Positions 9,672-17,584 of a stretch of DNA of 64,000 nt are shown one piece after another. The translations under genes and the position numbers were made by a program. The stretch comes from Gammaproteobacteria bacterium (lineage in GTDB: Bacteria; Pseudomonadota; Gammaproteobacteria; Pseudomonadales; Azotimanducaceae), in assembly GCA_009840305.1 (NCBI GenBank), contig VXNY01000031.1, positions 186,001 to 250,000 of the forward strand, read 5' to 3'. Below the pieces are notes generated by a model. That model was not told the DNA's origin. It made no database searches and saw only the letters and a program-made list of their open reading frames with translations. Position 1 is the first letter of the stretch; each line of letters opens with the position of its first letter.

Positions 9672-9815
9672 ATGACTCGACACCGATTATCAAATGTGTT
9701 CAAATGGATGAGTGTACTTACATTCACACTCTTATTGCTCGGTGGTTGTGCGCTGTTTCAGCCGAGGGATTGTGAAACAGACGAAATCCCTGAAGAAATA
9801 CCAACTTTGGAATAA
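9672..9815 (+). CDS. Small lipoprotein, 47 residues
   Basis: A short reading frame with a basic N-terminus (MTRHRLSNVFKWM), a hydrophobic core (SVLTFTLLLL) and the lipobox LLGGC, placing the lipidated Cys at residue 26. The mature part is only 22 residues, acidic, and has a second Cys (ALFQPRDCETDEIPEEIPT). This is a complete type II signal sequence and is unlikely to arise by chance, but I recognise no family. It resembles small envelope lipoproteins in layout only. There is no strong Shine-Dalgarno. It lies 80 bp upstream of coaE and could be its operon partner. Confidence 0.55.
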   Translation: MTRHRLSNVFKWMSVLTFTLLLLGGCALFQPRDCETDEIPEEIPTLE

Positions 9816-9895
9816 CGAGGCGCTTTCTAATACAGCGTACGTTCAAACTCGCCCCAAAACCCGCTCTTTGTCTCTACCGTGGCTGAGTATTCACA

Positions 9896-10510
9896 GTGTA
9901 CACTATCGGCTTGACGGGAAGCATCGGTGCAGGTAAGTCATCTGTCGCTCAGTACTTAAAAAAACGTGGATATCCGGTGGTCGATGCCGATCGTCTTGGA
10001 CATGAAGCATACCTTCCCAATACTTCATGCTATCAACAGGTAGTCCAAGCATTCGGGGACAAAGTGGTTGCCGGCGACGGTACTATCGATCGTAGTGTAC
10101 TCGGAAGCATCGTCTTCGCAGACCACACGCAACTACGACGCCTCAATGAAATTGTCTGGCCCGCCATCAAACAATTAGCAATCCTACGTTTGCAACAATC
10201 CGCAGATGTCCAAGGTTGTTGTACAGTTTTTTTTGAAGCGGCTGTACTCGTCGAAGCTGGTTGGCATACTATTGTGGACGAAGTTTGGACGATACTTGCG
10301 GACAAAACAAATGTGGTAAAACGCGTCCTCGCACGCGACAAAACCACTGACGTTAGACTCAAACAACGCCTAGACGCGCAAATTTCTACTGATGAAAGAG
10401 TACGCCGGTCCAGTGTAGTTATCAATAACGACACTACGATCGAGGAACTTTATGAGGCGATCGATCAGCAACTCACAAGGCTACACCAACGAATTGAAGG
10501 AGAAAAATAG
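9896..10510 (+). CDS. coaE: Dephospho-CoA kinase
   Basis: A 204-residue cytoplasmic P-loop kinase performing the last step of coenzyme A synthesis (3'-phosphorylation of dephospho-CoA). GLTGSIGAGKSSV near residue 5 is the P-loop, and VVDADRLGHEAY is the acceptor-binding segment typical of CoaE. The length matches the family. The start is GTG at 9896, directly before the conserved YTIGLTG. The next gene begins 1 bp after the stop, so the two are co-transcribed. Confidence 0.93.
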   Translation: MYTIGLTGSIGAGKSSVAQYLKKRGYPVVDADRLGHEAYLPNTSCYQQVVQAFGDKVVAGDGTIDRSVLGSIVFADHTQLRRLNEIVWPAIKQLAILRLQQSADVQGCCTVFFEAAVLVEAGWHTIVDEVWTILADKTNVVKRVLARDKTTDVRLKQRLDAQISTDERVRRSSVVINNDTTIEELYEAIDQQLTRLHQRIEGEK

Positions 10511-10511
10511 G

Positions 10512-11006
10512 ATGGTTTTCAAACAGTTCAAATCAACTGCCGATCAAATTAAAGACAAAGTGAAAGAGAGCGGGGAAGAAGTATTTACAAAGGTTGCGGG
10601 AGCTGGAAGACAAGGGCTCGCTACCGCAGTTAAGAAACTGTTTGAAGAGTACTCGAAGTCCGCCCCAATCCTCGAGCAAGCCGGTTTTATCGTTGGTGAT
10701 GTCGAACTTCGTCTAACGCTACCGCCCGCGATAGTAGTATGTATTGAACCGACCGAACCTGACGCTTTGGACCGGTTGAATACTGTGGTAAGCGACTTGG
10801 AGTTGGATGACAATCAAAAAAGAGTTTTGCAACTAATCAAAGAAGCGTATGCGTTAGAGGAAACCGTGAAAGCGCACGGGCACGAGATCGGTCAGATTGA
10901 GTTAGTGTTTAGCGTACCACCAGGAGTAAATGTACACCTCAGTTCCAGTCGATCGCGTGTGTTTGGTTCTGTAGATCGTTCTTCTAGCTCGTCTGAAATC
11001 GACTGA
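10512..11006 (+). CDS. Conserved hypothetical protein with alpha-helical N-terminus
   Basis: A 164-residue protein with no family I can name. The ATG at 10512 is preferred over an upstream in-frame start inside coaE because GGAG lies just upstream. The first 60 residues are charged and probably helical (KQFKSTADQIKDKVKESGEE). The middle contains two similar segments, GDVELRLTLPPAIVV and GQIELVFSVPPGVNV, which read as a duplicated beta-rich motif ending in PP, separated by a helical stretch. There is no signal peptide or membrane segment. It is coupled to coaE by a 1-bp gap and convergent with copA. Confidence 0.6.
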   Translation: MVFKQFKSTADQIKDKVKESGEEVFTKVAGAGRQGLATAVKKLFEEYSKSAPILEQAGFIVGDVELRLTLPPAIVVCIEPTEPDALDRLNTVVSDLELDDNQKRVLQLIKEAYALEETVKAHGHEIGQIELVFSVPPGVNVHLSSSRSRVFGSVDRSSSSSEID

Positions 11007-11028
11007 CTCAGATTCGACCTCAAGAACG

Positions 11029-13419
11029 TCACGACACCTGTGAGTGCCACCGCTTTAACAGCAGCGAATTTGTCACTACACTGACACTTGACAATGCCAT
11101 CGCTGCGCCTGCAATAGTAGGATCAAGATATCCCAAGACTGCTAACGGAATCATCACAACGTTGTAAATAAAAGCCCAGAAGAGATTCTGTCGTATCTTC
11201 CTGAAAGTACGTGTGCTGATATCCAAGGTCGCTGCAACGAGTCGAGGATCGGTACGCATCAAAGTTACCGCTGCCACTTCCATTGCGATGTCTGTTCCAG
11301 AGCTCATCGCAACACCAAGTCGTGCTTGTGCTAGCGCGGGAGCATCATTGATTCCATCTCCGACCATAGCCACCGATTTACCTTCCTTCTGAATTTCTTC
11401 GACTTTCGCTACTTTGGTTTCGGGAGTTTGTCGATACGCGTAAGAAGTAATACCGAGCGAGCGCGCCAGCTTTTCAGTGACTTCCTTGCTGTCTCCACTA
11501 AGTATGTGCACGTCAACGTTCCTTTGCTGAAGTTTCGCGACTGCTTCACGAGAATTTGGACGTTCGACATCCTCGAAAACGAACTCTGCGACAACTTCAC
11601 CAGCAAAATGCAACCACACAGTACTCTCATACTCGTCTGTGACCACCGGTTCGTGTCCAAATCGACGCAACAAACGATGGTTTCCCAAAGCACAATCAAT
11701 ACCATCAACACTACCGCTTACACCCTCACCGACATATGCACGAAAACCTGTCGGGGTAAGGACTTCAATACCCTGCTCTTTTGCGTAGTCGAGAAACGCT
11801 TTTGCGATGGGATGTTCACTAAGCGACTGTAGCGCTATGGCGGCTCTTAGATAGGTGTCGTACAGCTCAGTTCTTCCGTTCTGCACGACCTGACCGCGAA
11901 CAAAAGAAGGTTTGCCCTGAGTAAGCGTGCCTGTTTTGTCAAACACTACCTCTTTCACACGATGAGCGTGCTCTAGTGCTTCAATGTCGCGGAACAGAAT
12001 CCCAGCGCGCGCAGCAATCCCCGTTCCGGTGATCACTGCAGTAGGTGTAGCCAATCCTAAGGCACAAGGGCACGCGATGACCAAGACGGACACGGAATTG
12101 ATGAGCGCATTTTCAAAATTCCCAACAATGCTCCATGCGACTAGCGTGATCAAAGCGATGAGAATTACAACCGGCACAAAGTAACCACTCACCTTGTCGA
12201 CTAGTCGTTGAATGTCGGTTTTTCCTACTTGCGCTTGTTCCACGAGTCGGGCTATTCGATTCAATGTCGTGTCGTTCCCAACTTTCGTTACACGCACTAC
12301 TAGATGACCGTCAAGATTTACCGCACCTTCATACACTTCGTCGCCAATTCGCCGATGCACCGGATTGCTCTCACCGGTAATTAGAGATTCGTCAGTGTGT
12401 GCTTCGCCTTCTATAACCTCTCCATCAGCACAGATTCGTTCTCCTGGAATGCAGGTTATTATTTCTCCGAGTTCGAGTAGTTCGGTCGGTTTTTCAACCG
12501 TTTCGCCAGTTTCAAGACGAACTCGAACCACTCTTGGCCGCAAACTCAATAGTTCGCGGATTGCTGAAAACGTTTTTCGTTTCGCACGCGTTTCTAAATA
12601 TTTGCCCCAAAGCACGAGGGTAATGATTACTGCAGCAGATTCGAAGTACATCTCCCCTTGAGCTGCTTCTCCGTGCTGAATCATGAGATACCAACTGTAA
12701 AGGTACGCTGAGGTCGTACCTAAAACTACCAACACATCCATATTCGCACTGCGATTTCTTAACGCGTTGAAGGCTCCAATATAGAACTTTCGACCAAACC
12801 AGAACTGGACGGGAGTAGCAAAGAGAACTTCAGCCGCAGGCATCCAATGGAACTCGCGCCAGCCGATAAATTGCGCAACCATTTGTAATACCAATAACGA
12901 CGAAAAGAACGAGGCTAATAGCACAGAGCGACGTTCTTTGGTAATTTCAGCTTGAAACTGTTCTGCTTCGTCGTCGGGCTCAGCTCGCGTAAACAAACGA
13001 AAACCAGCAGTTCGCACCCGACTGATTAAATCTCGTTCGGCTACTAACCCTTTGATAGACCGTACCGTTGCATTCTCTGTAGCAAAATTCACCTCCGCAG
13101 TCTCGACGCCTGGCACTTTGAGTAGGACGTCTTGTATTCGACCTGCACACGCAGTGCAAGACATTCCTCCGACTTGGTAGGTCCTTGTATCAACACCTAC
13201 GTCAAACCCAGCCCGCCGCACTACTCCAACTAAATCTTTCACGGCTAGAAGATGTGGATTAATACTTAAGTAAGCTTTCTCTGAAGCAAGATTTACCGCG
13301 ACATCTAAGACCCCAGGTTCTCTATTGAATGCGATTTCTAATCGTTCAACACAAGAACCGCAAGTCATACCTGTGATGTTGAAGCTGAACTCTTGTGAAG
13401 CACTAACTGACGTGCTCAT
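11029..13419 (-). CDS. copA: Cu+-exporting P1B-type ATPase
   Basis: A 796-residue copper pump of the inner membrane. Two N-terminal heavy-metal-associated domains carry GMTCGSC (Cys20, Cys23) and GMSCTAC (Cys88, Cys91). Then come eight membrane segments, the metal-site motif ACPCALGLATP, the phosphorylation motif DKTGTLTQGKP, the HP motif SEHPIAKA and the hinge GDGINDAPAL. The CPC plus two CxxC domains define the Cu+ subgroup. The COX3-like gene ends 6 bp upstream, so export of copper for detoxification or for metallation of an oxidase are both possible. No cueR-like gene is present. Confidence 0.93.
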   Translation of the reverse strand: MSTSVSASQEFSFNITGMTCGSCVERLEIAFNREPGVLDVAVNLASEKAYLSINPHLLAVKDLVGVVRRAGFDVGVDTRTYQVGGMSCTACAGRIQDVLLKVPGVETAEVNFATENATVRSIKGLVAERDLISRVRTAGFRLFTRAEPDDEAEQFQAEITKERRSVLLASFFSSLLVLQMVAQFIGWREFHWMPAAEVLFATPVQFWFGRKFYIGAFNALRNRSANMDVLVVLGTTSAYLYSWYLMIQHGEAAQGEMYFESAAVIITLVLWGKYLETRAKRKTFSAIRELLSLRPRVVRVRLETGETVEKPTELLELGEIITCIPGERICADGEVIEGEAHTDESLITGESNPVHRRIGDEVYEGAVNLDGHLVVRVTKVGNDTTLNRIARLVEQAQVGKTDIQRLVDKVSGYFVPVVILIALITLVAWSIVGNFENALINSVSVLVIACPCALGLATPTAVITGTGIAARAGILFRDIEALEHAHRVKEVVFDKTGTLTQGKPSFVRGQVVQNGRTELYDTYLRAAIALQSLSEHPIAKAFLDYAKEQGIEVLTPTGFRAYVGEGVSGSVDGIDCALGNHRLLRRFGHEPVVTDEYESTVWLHFAGEVVAEFVFEDVERPNSREAVAKLQQRNVDVHILSGDSKEVTEKLARSLGITSYAYRQTPETKVAKVEEIQKEGKSVAMVGDGINDAPALAQARLGVAMSSGTDIAMEVAAVTLMRTDPRLVAATLDISTRTFRKIRQNLFWAFIYNVVMIPLAVLGYLDPTIAGAAMALSSVSVVTNSLLLKRWHSQVS

Positions 13420-13425
13420 ACGAAT

Positions 13426-14040
13426 CTAAGTTGATACAAAAAGAGCTAGGATGATGACCCAGACCAGAAGTAAGAAGTGCCAGTAAATCGCACACAATTC
13501 GACACTCAACCGGATATGAGCATAGTCCCCATCCTTAGCACGCATCCGCCATAAAGCGCGACACCATGCAATCAATCCACCGATTAAATGCGCTGCATGG
13601 AGTGCTGTGAGGACATAAAAAAACGCATTGGATGGATTACGTTGTGCGGCATATCCGAGGGCGATCAGTTGCCACCATACTACTATTTGTAAAGCTAAAA
13701 ACAAGAGAGTTAAGACTCCACCAATCAAAAAAACTAGCAAGCCATCTCTATTACTATTGACCAGTCGTCGAGAAAACTCCAACGCCATGCTCACCGCGAC
13801 TAAGACGATACTGTTAACCCAGAGCAAGAACGGTTCGGGCATTGGTACCCAATCAGTCGCTAACGCAATGCGCATGTGAGTAGCCGCAAACAACAAAAAG
13901 AATACACTTCCCACTACGCACAGGAAAATGTACAGTGCTACTTTGCGGTCATGAGCTCGAAAGGACTTCGTGTGTAACGACTCCACTCGGTCATCGGTAT
14001 CTACCCAAGGTTTTTCTGTTATACGACGAAAAATGCTCAT
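13426..14040 (-). CDS. Heme-copper oxidase subunit III-like membrane protein
   Basis: A 204-residue protein with five predicted membrane helices, lacking the first two helices of long COX3. Landmarks are FAATHMRIAL, a MPEPFLLWVNSIVLVAVSM helix, HAAHLIGGLIAW and IYWHFLLLVWVIIL, all typical of the short COX3/NorE branch. The subunit stabilises the catalytic core of terminal oxidases or, in NorE, nitric oxide reductases. No subunit I or II genes are present here, so its partner is elsewhere. It is co-transcribed with copA, which fits assembly of a copper enzyme. Confidence 0.82.
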   Translation of the reverse strand: MSIFRRITEKPWVDTDDRVESLHTKSFRAHDRKVALYIFLCVVGSVFFLLFAATHMRIALATDWVPMPEPFLLWVNSIVLVAVSMALEFSRRLVNSNRDGLLVFLIGGVLTLLFLALQIVVWWQLIALGYAAQRNPSNAFFYVLTALHAAHLIGGLIAWCRALWRMRAKDGDYAHIRLSVELCAIYWHFLLLVWVIILALFVST

Positions 14041-14283
14041 ATTTTCCAGACTAGTTTCTTGTCTTTATTGTATTGGACGGAAGGTTTAAAGTTTGTTTGC
14101 GAAAACTACTCGAAGTCAAAGTTTTTATTGATTTTGAGTCGCGACAATGAACTAAAGCGGGCGTTTCCTAGTTTGTTTTTGCAACTGTTTAGAACCGAAC
14201 AAAATTCTATAATTTGAAAGATATTTTTGCTCGTCTTGACTACATAATTTACCACAAATCGGTAACGAGGAAAGTAATTTAAT

Positions 14284-14523
14284 ATGGACTCTAAATACAT
14301 GTGGGGCGGGATTGTCATGATCGTGTTTCTCTCGATCGCTTCAAGTTTGATATCCCAATGGATTCGCGCGCGATATCGCTCACGAAAGAGTGATTTCGAC
14401 ACTCGACTCTCTGCGCTCGAATCGCAGAGTGATGTCGTTCAATTGGAGGAACGTGTTCGAGTTCTTGAGTCCATAGTAACCGACCCGCGCCGCAATCTTC
14501 GAAAGAACATTGATTCTCTCTAA
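14284..14523 (+). CDS. PspB-like small membrane protein
   Basis: A 79-residue protein with one N-terminal membrane helix (GGIVMIVFLSIASSLI), a basic stop-transfer (RARYRSRK) and a coiled coil ending LEERVRVLESIVTDPRRNL. The helix-coil layout and the (L)EERVxxLE(S/K)I segment match PspB; the true pspB of this genome is at 32572-32838. A GAGGAAAG sequence precedes the ATG. It may sense or signal membrane stress, or be a separate paralogue. It is followed 21 bp later by the MscS-like gene and appears to be the first gene of a four-gene plus-strand operon. The 243 bp upstream hold no other gene. Confidence 0.62.
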   Translation: MDSKYMWGGIVMIVFLSIASSLISQWIRARYRSRKSDFDTRLSALESQSDVVQLEERVRVLESIVTDPRRNLRKNIDSL

Positions 14524-14544
14524 GGTAATCAACTAAGCAGCAAA

Positions 14545-15321
14545 GTGTCGTCCCCCGTGGATCAAGCCACAACCGGAATCGGTGGCTATATCAGTGCGGT
14601 CCCAAATGAAGTCTGGGCTCTCGTCCTCATACTAGCTGGACTGATTTGCGGTCTCGTCGCGCGTTTGATTTTCGTCCGCTTAGCTGAGCGAATCGGCCGA
14701 GCGAAGGACAGCCCTGCAAAAAGCTTGGAGATCGCCCTCCGGCGGGCAGGACCCATCGCGCTTTGGACATGTGTGTTCGTAATGGCGTTGTTGGCGTTTC
14801 AATTCCTCGACCTGCGAAGTGAAAACCCTCTTTTAGATGAGTTCTCACAACGACTGCCTAATGTTCTCTTAGGCGCGATCGTCATTCTGGTTGGACATCT
14901 AGTGGGTGTCGCGGTACGAGACTTTGTAATACGCGCAATGTCCGATACGCGTATAGCTGGCACAATCGGTCGCGTCAGCTATGTCAGCATATTTGTAATT
15001 GGAATTATTATCGGACTCCAACAAGTCGATGTCGATATTTCGTTTTTAGGTAATTCCATCATCGTACTGCTTGGTGTGGTCTTAGCTTCCATTGGTATAA
15101 CCATTGGCATTGGATCACATCACCATGTCGCAAATTTAGTCGCTCGACAGGAACTCGCGAATTTATCAGTGGGAGATCGCATAAGAATTCAAAACTATGT
15201 CGGGACGATTGTCGAAATTCGCCGAACTAAAGTGCATTTAATGACGAAAGAAGGTACGACCTACGTTCCTGCATCCCTCTTTTCACATGAACCCTACGTT
15301 CTGATTTCCTCAGACGACTAG
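14545..15321 (+). CDS. Truncated MscS-like mechanosensitive channel protein
   Basis: A 258-residue protein with four to five membrane helices (residues 20-45, 68-90, 107-130, 145-165 and 168-190) followed by the MscS beta-domain: LVARQELANLSVGDRIRI then VGTIVEIRRTKVHL and VPASLF. The C-terminal alpha/beta vestibule domain of MscS is missing, so the chain stops right after the beta-domain. It may form a reduced channel or a membrane scaffold. The start is GTG at 14545. It is followed by two MgtE-related genes, suggesting a shared role in ion or osmotic balance. Confidence 0.75.
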   Translation: MSSPVDQATTGIGGYISAVPNEVWALVLILAGLICGLVARLIFVRLAERIGRAKDSPAKSLEIALRRAGPIALWTCVFVMALLAFQFLDLRSENPLLDEFSQRLPNVLLGAIVILVGHLVGVAVRDFVIRAMSDTRIAGTIGRVSYVSIFVIGIIIGLQQVDVDISFLGNSIIVLLGVVLASIGITIGIGSHHHVANLVARQELANLSVGDRIRIQNYVGTIVEIRRTKVHLMTKEGTTYVPASLFSHEPYVLISSDD

Positions 15322-15334
15322 CAGCGATTTTTGT

Positions 15335-16171
15335 ATGTCGGAATCGGTAGTTCTGCAACGTGGTTTGATTCACAATTTTGCTGAACAACATCCAGAGCAA
15401 TTCGGCGTAGTATTAGCGAGTTGTGTGACAAACGAAGCACACGAATTACTAAAAAACTTGCCTACTGCTTCGGTGATCGAGGTGTTAGCTTACGCGCCAC
15501 GCCAATTCGCCGTTGAGTTCATTGACACTCAGGACTCCGATGAGATTTTGAGATGGGTACATCTTGGAAGCGACGACGCAGTTGCGAGGATTGCGCGACG
15601 ACTTTCAGAAGATGTACGTGCGAATGTCCTCACTAAAGTGAAAGATGTCAATAAGTTACGTGTCCTACGAGAATACGTGAATTTCGCAAAAGACTCAGTC
15701 GCTACACTCGCTGACAAGGACTTTCTAACGTTTGCCGACAAGATGACATGTGCAGAAGTGAGGAAAAGTATTCGCAATCTTGATGAAAACGACACTGAAA
15801 ATCTCTTAATCGTAGACTCTGAAGATCGCGTCCTTGGTCTCTTAGACGACAGACGTCTTCTCCGTAGCGGTCGAAAAGAACCAATCGCTGGATGCATCAA
15901 ACGAACGACTTTGTTGCCAGCAAGTGCGACTGCCAAGTCTATCGTAGAAATAGAAGCTTGGCATGAGGTTGACCGACTCCCAGTAGTTGACAAAAATCGA
16001 AGAGCGATCGGAGTATTACATTGGGATACTTTGATTGAACGCCACAAAACACGAGAAGAAACGTCACAAAGTGAAGAGTACACATTGGTAATGGACATCA
16101 TGAGCACCATGCTCGATGTGGTAAAAGAGCTACCAAGTGCACAAAAATCGCGAACGAGAACCCGAATCTAA
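15335..16171 (+). CDS. Soluble MgtE-like protein: N domain plus CBS pair, no membrane part
   Basis: A 278-residue protein that corresponds only to the cytoplasmic half of MgtE. Residues 1-120 form the helical repeat domain (LLKNLPTASVIEVLAYAP and similar), and about 125-240 form two CBS motifs (LLIVDSEDRVLGLLDDRRLL, RLPVVDKNRRAIGVLHWDTL). A polar tail follows and no hydrophobic helix exists. In MgtE these domains sense cytoplasmic Mg2+ and gate the pore. Lying 2 bp upstream of full-length MgtE, it is probably a partner or competitor of the channel's gating domain. Divergence from MgtE shows it is a paralogue, not a broken copy. Confidence 0.75.
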   Translation: MSESVVLQRGLIHNFAEQHPEQFGVVLASCVTNEAHELLKNLPTASVIEVLAYAPRQFAVEFIDTQDSDEILRWVHLGSDDAVARIARRLSEDVRANVLTKVKDVNKLRVLREYVNFAKDSVATLADKDFLTFADKMTCAEVRKSIRNLDENDTENLLIVDSEDRVLGLLDDRRLLRSGRKEPIAGCIKRTTLLPASATAKSIVEIEAWHEVDRLPVVDKNRRAIGVLHWDTLIERHKTREETSQSEEYTLVMDIMSTMLDVVKELPSAQKSRTRTRI

Positions 16172-16173
16172 CA

Positions 16174-17466
16174 GTGCAGGCTAGCGTACTTTTACGACAA
16201 CAATTCGTGGAGCAGTTTCCGGCAGAAGCAGCCGATGTGCTCCAAGCTTTGCCTGATGACAGACTGTTAGATGAAATTCAAGATTTGCCAGTCGATTCCC
16301 TCATTGAAATCATCGATTTCTTTTCTCCAAGTCGAGCAACACATATATACCCTCGACTATCTGCAGAACAACAACGTGAGATATTGCTACAGGCACCAAC
16401 ACGAGTACTTCTAAAGGTACTTCTCACGATGTCGGGTGAGAAGAAGTCCGCGGTACTCGAAAGTCTTCCTGACAGTACTCGAAAGGAAATAGAAACAGTA
16501 TTGTCTTTTCCGGCAGATTCTGTCGCCAACATCATGAGTTCAGCGGTCGGCACCATTTTCGTCGACATGACTGTGGACGAAGCGATCGAGCAAATTCGCA
16601 TCGAAGCACAAACGGTCGATTTAACCCAACTTGTCGTCGACCGGGACAATCGATTACTCGGACGAGTAACTACGCATTCCCTTGCGTTGGCTCACGGAAG
16701 CACGTCTATCAGAGACATTATTGAAAACGTTCCATGCGAAATTAATGTAGTTGAGTCGCGTGAAGCTGTCGTGGAAATGATGGAGACGATGGACTTCGAT
16801 ATTCTCCCCGTTCTTGATGACGAAAACAAACTACTTGGAGTTGTGCGACAAGACATCCTGAAGGATGTGGTTCAGGAGGATGCTCAAGCCGACTTACAGC
16901 GCATGATGGGGGTCAGCGTCGACGAACGGGCACTATCTCGCGGAATCTTTTCCATCAAACACCGACTACCTTGGCTTTATATAAATTTGGGTACGGCCTT
17001 CTTAGCCGCCGCTGTTGTCGGACTCTTTGAAAATATGCTGGCACAGTTCACTGCACTGGCAGTGTTACTGCCTGTTGTGGCGGGACAGAGCGGGAATGCC
17101 GGTTCACAATCGATGGCGGTAACCATTCGAGGTTTAGCTCTACGTGAAATTAGTTTTCGGCAGTGGTTCAGGCTGTCCCGCAAAGAGTTGTTTGTAGGAA
17201 CGATTAATGGAGTATTAATCGCAGTAGTGTGCGGATTGGCAGTCTTTCTTTGGCAACAATCATGGGGGCTTTCACTCATAATCTCGCTTTCGATGGTCAT
17301 TGCTTTAGCTATCGCTGGGATCGCTGGGGCATTGGTACCAATCCTGCTTGCGCGACTTGGACAAGACCCCGCGACCGCTTCTTCGATTATTTTGACCACA
17401 ATCACGGACGTCGTGGGTTTTTTCGTGTTTTTGGGAATCGCTACACTGTTAGCGAGTATGATCTAA
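16174..17466 (+). CDS. mgtE: Magnesium transporter MgtE
   Basis: A 430-residue inner-membrane Mg2+ channel. The order is N domain (1-125), CBS pair (130-250), plug helix, then five membrane helices (about 270-430). The pore signature LLPVVAGQSGNAGSQSMAV and the C-terminal TTITDVVGFFVFLG, containing the conserved metal-binding Asp, are intact. MgtE conducts Mg2+ when cytoplasmic Mg2+ is low; its CBS and N domains close the pore when Mg2+ binds. The start is GTG at 16174, 2 bp after the upstream stop. It ends a four-gene plus-strand operon. Confidence 0.93.
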   Translation: MQASVLLRQQFVEQFPAEAADVLQALPDDRLLDEIQDLPVDSLIEIIDFFSPSRATHIYPRLSAEQQREILLQAPTRVLLKVLLTMSGEKKSAVLESLPDSTRKEIETVLSFPADSVANIMSSAVGTIFVDMTVDEAIEQIRIEAQTVDLTQLVVDRDNRLLGRVTTHSLALAHGSTSIRDIIENVPCEINVVESREAVVEMMETMDFDILPVLDDENKLLGVVRQDILKDVVQEDAQADLQRMMGVSVDERALSRGIFSIKHRLPWLYINLGTAFLAAAVVGLFENMLAQFTALAVLLPVVAGQSGNAGSQSMAVTIRGLALREISFRQWFRLSRKELFVGTINGVLIAVVCGLAVFLWQQSWGLSLIISLSMVIALAIAGIAGALVPILLARLGQDPATASSIILTTITDVVGFFVFLGIATLLASMI

Positions 17467-17493
17467 ACGAAAGAAGCATTTTTCGATCTTTCA

Positions 17494-17569
17494 TGGTGGA
17501 GCCAGGGGGGATCGAACCCCCGACCTCGACAATGCCATCGTCGCGCTCTCCCAGCTGAGCTATGGCCCC
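17494..17569 (-). tRNA. tRNA-Ala (anticodon GGC)
   Basis: A 76-nt tRNA including encoded CCA. It begins GGGGCCATAGCTCAGCTGG, has anticodon stem CGACG/TGTCG around loop ATGGCAT, giving anticodon GGC, and T-arm GGGGGTTCGATCCCCC. The acceptor pairs GGGGCCA with TGGCTCC, including one G-T wobble. It reads alanine GCC/GCU codons. It lies 15 bp downstream of gltX on the same strand and may be processed from the gltX transcript. Confidence 0.95.
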
Positions 17570-17584
17570 AATGGGAAAAATATT

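Noticed and set aside
17229..17558. Plus-strand frame ending with GGIEPPTSTMPS
   Set aside because: It overlaps mgtE out of frame and its end is antisense to tRNA-Ala.
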